Shown here piece after piece: positions 8,561-17,620 of a stretch of DNA of 47,127 nt. Position 1 is the first letter of the stretch; the number at the start of each line of letters is the position of its first letter. Source of the stretch: Candidatus Nomurabacteria bacterium (GTDB taxonomy: Bacteria > Patescibacteriota > Minisyncoccia > Phycocordibacterales > UBA9973). Location of the stretch: positions 74,841 through 121,967 of the forward strand of contig JAHFNT010000003.1 of NCBI GenBank assembly GCA_023267195.1, written 5' to 3'. A program made the translations under genes and the position numbers. The notes beneath the pieces are model-generated. The model worked only from the letters and a program-made list of their open reading frames with translations, was not told the DNA's origin and did not search any database.

Positions 8561-9448
8561 TTGGCGATGCTTTTTTTGGTCATCCTTGTTTTGATAAAAA
8601 ATGCCTCTTCGGTCAAAAATACCGTGAGTTCAATTTTAGGAATGAATAAAAATGGGCTTGTTTATAGTGGCGCTACGGTGGGCGAGTTGGTAAACAAAGA
8701 TACAGATGGAGATGGAATCTTGGACTGGGAAGAGCCATTGTATGGACTCGACCCCACCACCAAAGAAACCACCCCGGGCGTGCCGGATAGCTCGGTAATC
8801 AAGAAATTAAAATCGGAATCAGAATATAATTTAGATGGAGCAGATGGATCTTATCCCAGCCCCGAGAATCTGACGGAAACAGATAAATTTTCACAAGAAC
8901 TTTTTTCCACTGTTGCCACTTTAAATCAAACTGGGGGGTTAGACGAAATGACAGCAGATAAAATCAGCAGTTCCTTGGCTGAACATATAAAAAATTCGGT
9001 TCCTAAAAAAATTTATACTCTGGCTGATCTTAAAATAATCAATAGTGATAGTAATCAAACGATTCAAAATTATGCTGAGGTTTTGGATAATGTCTTCAAA
9101 AAATATCCAATGGATTACAGCATAAATGATGTGCTACAAAAGTTCGTGGTTGATGGAAATAATGTTGATACTAGTGTCTTAGTCGAACTTGATCCAATAA
9201 TAACGCAATTGAAAAAAGTTATAAGTGAAATGATAAAAATAAGCGTTCCAAAATCTCTATCTTCTCTACATTTAGACTTTTTGAATGGGCTAGAAAGGCT
9301 GTCTGAAAACCTAAGCGACATAAAACTCTATGACAGCGATGCTATCGTGGCACTCGGGGGCGTAAGTCAATATAAAAATAATTCCGCACTACTCGAATCC
9401 AGCGTGAAAAATCTTGCAGATGAGATCGCCAATAAATTGAACAATTAA
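8561..9448 (+). CDS. Hypothetical membrane-anchored protein with a TSP3/EF-hand-like Ca-binding motif
   Basis: N-terminal TM helix and DTDGDGILDWEEPLYGLDPTTKET. The reading frame stays open upstream of the listed TTG start (see findings). Confidence 0.75.
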   Translation: MAMLFLVILVLIKNASSVKNTVSSILGMNKNGLVYSGATVGELVNKDTDGDGILDWEEPLYGLDPTTKETTPGVPDSSVIKKLKSESEYNLDGADGSYPSPENLTETDKFSQELFSTVATLNQTGGLDEMTADKISSSLAEHIKNSVPKKIYTLADLKIINSDSNQTIQNYAEVLDNVFKKYPMDYSINDVLQKFVVDGNNVDTSVLVELDPIITQLKKVISEMIKISVPKSLSSLHLDFLNGLERLSENLSDIKLYDSDAIVALGGVSQYKNNSALLESSVKNLADEIANKLNN

Positions 9449-9487
9449 CCGAAGAGATATATAATATTAGGGCACAAGAAAGAAAAA

Positions 9488-12400
9488 ATGATTTTCAAAA
9501 ATAAAAAAATACAAAAAATTATTTCATCTCTTTTGGTCATTGCGGTGCTTGCCCCATCTCTGGTTTTCTTTGTTGCTCCCAAAAAAGTAAATGCTTCGGG
9601 TACGCCAGTTTTAGATTTTTTAGGAAATGCATTAAAGTATGTGGGAAATCTTTTTACACACTCAACAGCAGTATCCTCTGCCACAACCGCAAGTTATGCC
9701 GCGAAGGAATGGTATGAATTGATACTTGAGCAGGTTCTTCAGGCTGTTGCCAGAAAAGCCCTACAAGAAATAACTAAAAGTACCGTCAATTGGATAAATA
9801 GTGGCTTCCATGGAAGCCCGCTCTTCCTAGAAAATTCAGACTCTTTTTTCCAAGACATCGTGAAATCTGAAATAAAATCACTAGTTAATGAATTCGGATA
9901 TGATTCTTCTAGATTTCCTTTCGGTAAAGATTTTTCTTTAAACACAATAATGTCCTACAAGAGGACACTGGATGATAACGCTGTATACACTTTGAGTAAA
10001 GTCACCAATGACCCTGCGCTACTTAGAGCTTATCAAAACAATTTCAATGTTGGTGGCTGGAATGCTTTTCTCCTCAATACCCAATATCCACAAAATAATT
10101 ACCTGGGATTCAAAATGCTCGCCGAACAAGAACTTGCGAGAAGAATCTCTGCATCACCTGGCGCAAAAAATGCAATAACAAAAGTGAAAGAAGCCCTCCA
10201 GCAGGGAAATGGCTTTTTATCTCCACAGACTTGTCCTTCAAATCCCGCATACAATAATGGTTATAATGAATTCAATAAACCCTCCTTTAAGCCATCGGCA
10301 GACTACAACCCCCCACATCCTTATCCGGCAGACGATACAATTGGTTTTACAGCAAAAGAAATAGCAGAAAATGCATTGTATGATCAAACTTGGCAAGCGG
10401 GGGTCGCCATAGAAAAAACAAAGTTTGAAGCAAAAAATACCTGCCCCAAGGGACTGGTGGCTACTACACCAGGGGCAGTGGTATCAAACCAAATAACAAA
10501 CGCGCTGGGGTCGCAGTTGCGCCAGAGCGAACTTGGCGCCGCCTTGGGAAATAGTCTTTCTCAAATTTTTGACGCTTTGCTCAATAAACTTTTGGATGAA
10601 GGATTAAATGCTCTAGCAAGCAAAACTAATCCAGATCCAGAACCAGACAACTGGAGCTATGGAGGATTGCGTCTTGATGGATCCGATGGCACTAGCGATG
10701 ATCCGTTTGCTGGATTCGACGAAATAGTTTCACTAAAACAATTTAGAAAGTTGTTGGATGGATATTTTATAGGAACTTGCAGTAACATAAAGGATTCCAA
10801 TGGCAATGATCTAGCCGACCAGGAAAATGTGCCCAAGGAACAATGTGAATCTCAAAGCATCACTGGTTATAGCTTTGGAACCTGCTCCGGTATAAAAGTT
10901 AATGGCATTCAGTATCCAGATCAAGAGGGTATACCGAGAACGACCTGTGATGCTATTCCAGGCGCCACTTGGACAAAGGTGGGAACTATATATCCAAATA
11001 CAACCACCTGGACCAGAAACTCTCCACCATTGCAAGATTATATTCCTGGAGACATAGCCAATACCGAAGAAGAAATAGCCCTGCTAGATAATGGACAATT
11101 AACCAGCGGATCTGCCTCAAGTGTAAACCCAAATTCAATCGGCACCTGCACAGGCGAAGATCAGATAGGTTCTTATACTGCTCAGACCACTCAATCTGAT
11201 TGTACCGCAATAGGAGGGGTATGGACTCCGACCTATTCTTCCTCATCGTCTGGATTGGCCAGCTCTTCTGGCAATGCAAACTTGGGTATTCTCCAATTGG
11301 TAAAATTGATTCTGGAAAAAACTATAACCCTTGATCAGTGCATCCCTGGGCCAGATAAAGGCTGGGAAGATAGACTAAAAGCGGAACAGTCAAGGGTTGG
11401 GAAAAGATTAACTGACGATATGAGCGACGATGATCCACTAAAAGTAAAAGCCTCTAATGACATAATGCGCGAATTAAAATTTGCCGTAGATTCATTCAAG
11501 GACTGGATAAGTTTTGCCATGATAGGTAAGCCAGCCCCAAAACTTCCTAACCTTTCGCTTCCTAATTCAGTAATTTATATTGATGAGGTTAAGAAAATAG
11601 ATGATCTGCCTCAACAATCAAAAGAAGTGACAGATACCGTAAGAGTAAAACGCCAGACGCTAGCTAGACTGGAAGCACTAAAAGCAAACTTGGAAACAAT
11701 ATCAGACAATATTAAACCTTTAGAAGAGCCAACACCAAAAACTGCCTATGAAAATCAATTAATATCACTATGGAAACAATATAAAGCACTTCGAGCCTCA
11801 ATTTCATCCACAAATAGTATAGAAAATACTAGAAACCAAAGAACGGTACTAGAAGAATGGTCAAATAAGCTGGAAGAACCCGTAGACCCAAACGACTCAA
11901 GCAAGGGAACAAAAGGTTTAATTCCCGAATGTTTGACAGAAAGAACAACAATGGGTTGGGATGCACCTGACCCGACGGGCAAGGGAAATAGCAAACTAAC
12001 CACGTTAACTACTCCTCAGCAAATCATCAAAATATATGCAGTATTATCAACCAGAGAGGGAAATAGTACGGCAAGCATTATTGGCGGACTGACCGGTGGC
12101 TTGGTGGGTAGTATATTGGGTGGATTATTTGGTACAGAAACAATAGAAGATCGTATTGCAGAAATTGAGTATCCACTAAAGGGTACAGAAAATGAACAAT
12201 TCTGCGGCTTGCCAATTATCAACGGCTACAGCCACGGTGAAGTCATCAGACAAGATAGTTCCAATGAATTAATAACCACCAATGGAGCCGTCAGTGGCGG
12301 AGCTCCGGTTCCTTGTGATTCTGGATTGGATAATACTTCTCCAACAGATCCAGTTTCAAACAGTGCTGACAGTAGTGCGAGTGGTAGCGGGGGTACGAGA

Positions 12401-12772
12401 CAAACTGGTTTTTGTGGCAGTATTGGTGTCGACCCTACCGGGACCGGCACAAGTGGAGGCAGTAGTGGAACATTTATTGGGACTGGGCGAGAGCAATTTA
12501 CCTTTAGAAATCAAGCAGCCTCATATTTCTATCCGAATACGACAGATCCGATCACCGGTGAACAATATGCCGCCGGCACTAATGGATATACAAACTTACC
12601 GATGGTCAATGCGCAATATGTCTACGGCGACATCACTACTACTGGCGTGGCCAGCTGGGGAATAGGTTTGGGTTCTTCCAAAGATGAAAGAATAAGCATA
12701 GACATAGATTGCAACACCGTCTTCAAAGCCAACAGGACAGACTACACCCATGCAGGAGATCCGAGTTTTTAA
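9488..12772 (+). CDS. Very large secreted protein of the T4SS-like cluster
   Basis: 1094-aa ORF with signal-peptide-like N-terminus (KIISSLLVIAVLAPSLVFFVAPKKVNA), several Cys modules (GTC...C...G) and a Gly-rich hydrophobic segment. Directly upstream of the VirB6-like gene. Confidence 0.7.
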   Translation: MIFKNKKIQKIISSLLVIAVLAPSLVFFVAPKKVNASGTPVLDFLGNALKYVGNLFTHSTAVSSATTASYAAKEWYELILEQVLQAVARKALQEITKSTVNWINSGFHGSPLFLENSDSFFQDIVKSEIKSLVNEFGYDSSRFPFGKDFSLNTIMSYKRTLDDNAVYTLSKVTNDPALLRAYQNNFNVGGWNAFLLNTQYPQNNYLGFKMLAEQELARRISASPGAKNAITKVKEALQQGNGFLSPQTCPSNPAYNNGYNEFNKPSFKPSADYNPPHPYPADDTIGFTAKEIAENALYDQTWQAGVAIEKTKFEAKNTCPKGLVATTPGAVVSNQITNALGSQLRQSELGAALGNSLSQIFDALLNKLLDEGLNALASKTNPDPEPDNWSYGGLRLDGSDGTSDDPFAGFDEIVSLKQFRKLLDGYFIGTCSNIKDSNGNDLADQENVPKEQCESQSITGYSFGTCSGIKVNGIQYPDQEGIPRTTCDAIPGATWTKVGTIYPNTTTWTRNSPPLQDYIPGDIANTEEEIALLDNGQLTSGSASSVNPNSIGTCTGEDQIGSYTAQTTQSDCTAIGGVWTPTYSSSSSGLASSSGNANLGILQLVKLILEKTITLDQCIPGPDKGWEDRLKAEQSRVGKRLTDDMSDDDPLKVKASNDIMRELKFAVDSFKDWISFAMIGKPAPKLPNLSLPNSVIYIDEVKKIDDLPQQSKEVTDTVRVKRQTLARLEALKANLETISDNIKPLEEPTPKTAYENQLISLWKQYKALRASISSTNSIENTRNQRTVLEEWSNKLEEPVDPNDSSKGTKGLIPECLTERTTMGWDAPDPTGKGNSKLTTLTTPQQIIKIYAVLSTREGNSTASIIGGLTGGLVGSILGGLFGTETIEDRIAEIEYPLKGTENEQFCGLPIINGYSHGEVIRQDSSNELITTNGAVSGGAPVPCDSGLDNTSPTDPVSNSADSSASGSGGTRQTGFCGSIGVDPTGTGTSGGSSGTFIGTGREQFTFRNQAASYFYPNTTDPITGEQYAAGTNGYTNLPMVNAQYVYGDITTTGVASWGIGLGSSKDERISIDIDCNTVFKANRTDYTHAGDPSF

Positions 12773-12783
12773 AATTTAGAAAA

Positions 12784-15195
12784 ATGAAAAAAATAGGATT
12801 ATACATTCTAATACTCATAGCTCTAGTTGGAATATTCGTTCCAAATGAAAAAGCGCGGGCACAGAGCCCGGATGGACAAGGCACGTGTTTTGATTCTGAC
12901 GATAAGCCAACCACTCTCAATCAAGCACAATGTGGATTAAATTCTGGAACATTAACTAAAAAGGCTTACTACTGGGTACCAACAGGTTCAAGCACCCCAT
13001 CAAACCCTCTCTCTGCTTATGACCAATGCGTAAAAGATAAAGGTAGTGCAGCAAGTTGCCAAGGTTTATCGGGGGCACCAAAAACTGATCCTAATAAATC
13101 AGCATTTGAACAAGAAGTTGAATCAAATATTTGTTCAATGAATCCGTTAAGTAGTGGCAGTTTCTGGCCTGGTTGTTTTATACAAGGTTTTTATGCCATT
13201 TTCTATGTTATTCCTGGCTGGATATTGTGGGTAGCGGCATACTTCTTTAATGTTTTAATATCCATAACATTGAGTAGTACTTTCTTCAAGATGGGCTTCG
13301 TTTCTGAAGCCTGGGGAATTGTGAGAGATATTTCAAATATCTTTTTCATTCTGATTCTCCTGTATGTAGCCATAAAAATTATTTTGGATTTAGGAGGACA
13401 CGAAGCGAAAAAAATGATTGCCAACGTAATAATTATTGCGCTCTTAATAAACTTCTCGATGTTTTTCACCCAAATTATTATTGACTCTGCAAACATAGTA
13501 GCACTTGTCTTTTATAACAAAGTGCAAGTTTCCACAAAAGACGCCCAAGGAAAGGAAAGGCCGTATCAAAACACAGGAAGCGGAGAAAAGGATGTCGCGG
13601 GCGGATTAGTAAACGCTTTTAACCCTACCAAATTAATAACTGAAAATTATTTAAATCAAGCTAAAACAACAACAGTAGATGTAAACGGGGTAGAAACAAC
13701 TGTTCCTGCCACCAGAGTTTCGCCAGGAATATTAATTGGGATGCTTCTTATCACTGGAGTACTAATGCTTTTTGCAGCTTATTGCCTTATTGTTGTTGGC
13801 TTAAGCTTTTTAGGAAGAATGATCGAACTTTTTGTTTTGATTATTTTCTCGCCCTTTGCCTTTATGTCTTTTACGGTACCTAAATTAGCGGGCGCTGACT
13901 ATATAGGGTGGAATAGTTGGTTTGATCGGCTAATTCAAGTGTCGTTTATGGCGCCGATTTTTATGTTCTTTTTATATTTTATATTTAAATTGGTTCATGC
14001 GGACATATTTGGTGGTCTAAAAAGTGGAACGACTTCAAGGATGATAGAGTCAATATTAATGATAGTGCTTCCAGCTTTGTTGATTTTAATTTTACTTCTC
14101 AAGGCTACAGAATTTGCGAAAAAGGGATCTGGAAAATTTGGAGAGATGGTGACAACCGGTGCCAAAATTGCTGGCGGACTGGCTGTGGGTGTAGCCGCCG
14201 GGGGAACAGCTCTAGTTGGCAGAGCTGCAATAGGGGGGACAACAGCTGCCCTTTCAAGGAGAGAGGGTGCAATGGCTCACGGAGAATATCTAAGGAATCT
14301 TGGTAAATGGAAACATGGACCAAAAACAACACCTCCTCCTATTGCTCCAAGAGCAAATATACTTGACAGGTTGGGTGGTAGAATTAATGCAAGCCAACTT
14401 AAATCAGGTGATATATCCCATGCTAGACATGAAATAGATGAGCTTAAAAAGAAAGCTGGGGTTGAAGGACTTTCAGACAAGCAGCTTTCTGGTGTAGATA
14501 AGAAAAACATGGAAATCTCTTTTGTTAAAGAAAAGAGATCTGAGGTTGAATCTGAAATACGTAAAGGATATGACGCAAAGGGAAGAGAGGTTAAAATTAA
14601 TGAAGATGATGCAAAAGATGCTGCGGGTAGATATTACACAGACGCAAATGGTAATAGAATAAATGCTACTGGTGAAAATGATTATAAGGCTCAGAGACGA
14701 CAAAAGCTTGTAGACGATTTGAAGGCTACACCTAGGGCTGGAGATTTGGACTCTTCTGGTGAACTTTCTGATCAAGGAAGAAAGAAGGTCGAAGATAAGT
14801 TGGGACAAGAATTTAATGAAATATTGAGAAAAGCGGCCCAAAGAATTGGTAGGGAAAGATATCGAGAACTAGAACATGAAGCCAAGGAAAAGGTTGGGGT
14901 TGGTAACCGATTAATAGCAAGAAGTACCAGTGGTTCATACGATCCTAGAAATCTTGCAAATATCAAAGCAGACAGAAGGGAAGGGTTGGGATTAAGATTT
15001 GGTACAGCATTAATTGCCGCAGTAGCTATGGGGATAAGACTTGGATTCAAAGAGGTGCCTAGCGCAGACCCAAAAAGGGACTTCTTGACCGAGATGAGGG
15101 ATATATTAGGAAACGCCATGAAGATAAAACTTGAAGTGAAGAGTGGTGGTTCACATGATGAAAGTCATAAAACTAGTGGTGGCGGACATCATTAA
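12784..15195 (+). CDS. VirB6/TrbL-like polytopic membrane protein
   Basis: The listed ORF starts at 12709, but ATG at 12784 gives a signal peptide (MKKIGLYILILIALVGIFVPNEKARAQ). Multiple TM helices are followed by a long charged cytoplasmic tail. Confidence 0.75.
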   Translation: MKKIGLYILILIALVGIFVPNEKARAQSPDGQGTCFDSDDKPTTLNQAQCGLNSGTLTKKAYYWVPTGSSTPSNPLSAYDQCVKDKGSAASCQGLSGAPKTDPNKSAFEQEVESNICSMNPLSSGSFWPGCFIQGFYAIFYVIPGWILWVAAYFFNVLISITLSSTFFKMGFVSEAWGIVRDISNIFFILILLYVAIKIILDLGGHEAKKMIANVIIIALLINFSMFFTQIIIDSANIVALVFYNKVQVSTKDAQGKERPYQNTGSGEKDVAGGLVNAFNPTKLITENYLNQAKTTTVDVNGVETTVPATRVSPGILIGMLLITGVLMLFAAYCLIVVGLSFLGRMIELFVLIIFSPFAFMSFTVPKLAGADYIGWNSWFDRLIQVSFMAPIFMFFLYFIFKLVHADIFGGLKSGTTSRMIESILMIVLPALLILILLLKATEFAKKGSGKFGEMVTTGAKIAGGLAVGVAAGGTALVGRAAIGGTTAALSRREGAMAHGEYLRNLGKWKHGPKTTPPPIAPRANILDRLGGRINASQLKSGDISHARHEIDELKKKAGVEGLSDKQLSGVDKKNMEISFVKEKRSEVESEIRKGYDAKGREVKINEDDAKDAAGRYYTDANGNRINATGENDYKAQRRQKLVDDLKATPRAGDLDSSGELSDQGRKKVEDKLGQEFNEILRKAAQRIGRERYRELEHEAKEKVGVGNRLIARSTSGSYDPRNLANIKADRREGLGLRFGTALIAAVAMGIRLGFKEVPSADPKRDFLTEMRDILGNAMKIKLEVKSGGSHDESHKTSGGGHH

Positions 15196-15240
15196 TCCGA
15201 GTAGTAGAGCAAAGCTCACTACGGGATAAGAATAAAATTT

Positions 15241-16329
15241 ATGGACAAAGAAGAATTACAAAAAAATATAGCGCTGTATTATTCGAAACTTCCACCAAAA
15301 CTGCAAGAAATGTTTTCTGGTATGAGCTGGCTTGAAACATTGAAGACAATAAGTTCAAAATATAATTTAACCGAAGACCAAATTCAAACCCTCGGCACTG
15401 AAACAACTCTGGTTTTGCTAGGCATAATTCACCCAGATGAATACGAAAAAAAGTTGAGAGCTGAGATAGTGTTATCAAAAGATTCCATAGATAAAATGCT
15501 GTTGGAAATAAACAGCTCTGTGTTGGCTGCTATTCGCCCAAGTCTTACTGAAACATTTAGTAAAAATACTATTCCTCAAACACCGGAGGAACAAGAAATA
15601 GGTCAGGAATTGGATGCACGTCTTGAGAAATTGCCAGAAAATATCAAAGACATTATCAGCCAATCAAACTACCAAACAGCCCTGTATGGCATTGCAAAAG
15701 ATTACAAACTCAATGTAATACAAATGGGCATATTGGAAACAAAAGTTATTGACCTGGTTCTGGGCAATTTACATCCAGATGAATTTGCAGATTCTTTGGA
15801 AACAGGCTTAGGGTTACCAAAAGAAAAAATTAGCATGCTTGTCAAAGACATCAATGAGAAAATATTTTTGAAGATTCGAGAATTGTTAAAATTGATGAAC
15901 ACTCCAGCTGGGGAGGAGCCGGTGGTGGAAGAAGAGGAATTTTCCCCCCTCCTTGTGGAGGAGGGGGCAGGGGGTGGTGATAGCTCTAGAACACCACCTC
16001 GCCCTTCGGGCACTCCTCCTCAGAAAGGAGGAGAAAAAAATAAAACCACAGAAATACTTAACAAGGCTGGGATTAGTTTAGTTGAACTGCCTGCTGGCAT
16101 AAATCAAAACGATGTGAAGCCAACAGAAAAAAGGGAAGATATCTTGGCAAAAATAGAAAAGCCGGAGCTTCACCCAATCCTCGCACAAAAATTGTCTGGC
16201 TTTTCTAAAAATCCAGTCGTGGAAACGGATCATTCGTTGCACAACCTTTCTTCCAATAAAACAGTTCCCACTGCCCCAGAAGTAAATAAAATACCAAAAG
16301 TTGATCCATACCGGGAAATTCCTGAATAA
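15241..16329 (+). CDS. Hypothetical protein with two tandem copies of an ~85-aa helical domain
   Basis: LPPKLQEMF...HPDEYEKKL...IRPSL and LPENIKDII...HPDEFADSL...IRELL align by eye. Confidence 0.7.
   Translation: MDKEELQKNIALYYSKLPPKLQEMFSGMSWLETLKTISSKYNLTEDQIQTLGTETTLVLLGIIHPDEYEKKLRAEIVLSKDSIDKMLLEINSSVLAAIRPSLTETFSKNTIPQTPEEQEIGQELDARLEKLPENIKDIISQSNYQTALYGIAKDYKLNVIQMGILETKVIDLVLGNLHPDEFADSLETGLGLPKEKISMLVKDINEKIFLKIRELLKLMNTPAGEEPVVEEEEFSPLLVEEGAGGGDSSRTPPRPSGTPPQKGGEKNKTTEILNKAGISLVELPAGINQNDVKPTEKREDILAKIEKPELHPILAQKLSGFSKNPVVETDHSLHNLSSNKTVPTAPEVNKIPKVDPYREIPE
15943..16034. repeat. Palindrome-rich element in frame in the 362-aa ORF
   Basis: CCCCTCCTTGTGGAGGAGGGG; GGTGGTG/CACCACC; GCCCTTCGGGC; CTCCTCCT...AAGGAGGAG. 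Encodes Pro/Gly-rich SPLLVEEGAGGGDSSRTPPRPSGTPPQKGG. Confidence 0.75.
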
Positions 16330-16393
16330 GTGCTAGGCTCTAAATAAAATATGTATTATAATTAGGCTAAGCTAAAAATCATCACGCCTATTT

Positions 16394-16831
16394 ATGCAAT
16401 TCAAGGTTCCACAATTTTTGGATATAGAAGATAAAATTTTCGGCCCTTTTACTTTCAGGGAATTTGTTTATTTGGCCGGCGGCGCAGGTCTGTGTTTTGT
16501 TTTATATAGATTGCTTGGATTGGTGCTTGGCGCAATACCTATCTTGCTAGTTGGAGGGTTTTCTATTGCTCTTATTTATTATCGACCCAACAATAAACCT
16601 TTCATCAACATGCTCGAGGCGGGATTCAAATATTTTACCCAAAATAGGCTTTACATCTGGAAAAGAAATTTGAATAAAATTGGAAGCGAACGATTGCGCC
16701 TGGCACGGGAAAACAAAAATGAGGTAATGAAAGAATTCGGCTCCAGATTAGACAGTAGCAAGCTGCGAGACTTGGCTTGGAGCTTGGATGTATTAGATTT
16801 GAGCAAGCAAAAGTCAGCTGATAGCTTATAG
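16394..16831 (+). CDS. PrgI-family T4SS membrane protein
   Basis: MQFKVPQFLDIEDKIFGPFTFREFVYLAGGAGL with two N-terminal TM helices. Precedes the TraC/VirB4 genes. Confidence 0.8.
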   Translation: MQFKVPQFLDIEDKIFGPFTFREFVYLAGGAGLCFVLYRLLGLVLGAIPILLVGGFSIALIYYRPNNKPFINMLEAGFKYFTQNRLYIWKRNLNKIGSERLRLARENKNEVMKEFGSRLDSSKLRDLAWSLDVLDLSKQKSADSL

Positions 16832-16903
16832 CTAATTAGAATGAATAAAATTATTAAAAAAATATAAAATTTATAAGCTAACACCTAAAAGCTATAACCT
16901 AAC
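16815..16903. repeat. AGCTTATAGCT-family repeats flanking an AT-rich spacer
   Basis: CAGCTGATAGCTTATAGCTAATTAG (16815-16839) and ATAAGCTAACACCTAAAAGCTATAACCTAACC (16872-16903). The first contains the stop of ORF 16394-16831. Confidence 0.65.
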
Positions 16904-16907
16904 CAAA

Positions 16908-17546
16908 ATGGCCTTAAACGCAAAAGCAACACAAGAATTCATACCGATAAAAGAAGTCCGCGACGGAGTAGTCGTACTAAAAGACGGCGACTTGCGGGCA
17001 ATCGTACTTGCCAATTCAGTCAACCTGTCTTTGAAATCTTCTGATGAACAGAAAGCTACAATTCTACAATTCCAAAATTTTCTAAATACTTTGGATTTTT
17101 CCGTGCAAATATCGGTGCAATCGAGAAGACTCGACATCCGGCCATATCTTCTCTTGCTAGAAAACAGAATCAAGGTGCAAAGCGAACCTCTATTAAAACT
17201 ACAAACAAAAGAATATATAGAATTTATTAAAAATTTTACCGAATCGGTCGCCATCATGACCAAAAGCTTCTTTGTGATAGTGCCTTACACCCACACCGCA
17301 CTGAAATCAGATTCCGGGGTATTGAGTAGATTGTTTTCTAGAAGAAACAAAGAAGAAGAGCGCGCGGCCAAGCAGGTAGACTTTGAAGAAAAGAGGTCAC
17401 AACTTGAAGAAAGAGTGGCGGTCATCCAGCAGGGTTTGTCTCGTTGTGGCATAAATTCGGCGCAACTTGGTACAGAAGAAGTGGTAGAGGTATTTTATAA
17501 AGTTTTCAATCCAGGAGAAGTGGAGGGAAAGATTAAAATCAGCTGA
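16908..17546 (+). CDS. TraC-like / VirB4 N-terminal-domain-like protein
   Basis: ATQEFIPIKEVRDGVVVLKDGDLRAIVLANSVNLSLKS... resembles the N-terminal domain of TraC/VirB4 proteins. Immediately precedes the VirB4 ATPase ORF. Confidence 0.65.
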   Translation: MALNAKATQEFIPIKEVRDGVVVLKDGDLRAIVLANSVNLSLKSSDEQKATILQFQNFLNTLDFSVQISVQSRRLDIRPYLLLLENRIKVQSEPLLKLQTKEYIEFIKNFTESVAIMTKSFFVIVPYTHTALKSDSGVLSRLFSRRNKEEERAAKQVDFEEKRSQLEERVAVIQQGLSRCGINSAQLGTEEVVEVFYKVFNPGEVEGKIKIS

Positions 17547-17617
17547 TAGCTTATAGGTTTTAGGTTGTAGAAAATGTTACAATAATCTTTAAGGTATAAG
17601 CTATGAGCTAAAAGCTA
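17540..17617. repeat. AGCTTATAGCT-family repeat pair
   Basis: CAGCTGATAGCTTATAGGTTTTAGGTTGTAG (17540-17570) and AAGGTATAAGCTATGAGCTAAAAGCTA (17591-17617). Same arrangement as 16815-16903; contains the stop of the upstream ORF. Confidence 0.65.
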
Positions 17618-17620
17618 TTT

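Noticed and set aside
12709-12783. N-terminal extension of the VirB6-like ORF (MQHRLQSQQDRLHPCRRSEFLKFRK)
   Set aside because: Overlaps the end of the preceding ORF out of frame; a much better signal-peptide start exists at ATG 12784.
15201-15225. GTAGTAGAGCAAAGCTCACTAC hairpin between two T4SS-cluster genes
   Set aside because: Short imperfect stem without a T-tract; not convincing as terminator or repeat member.
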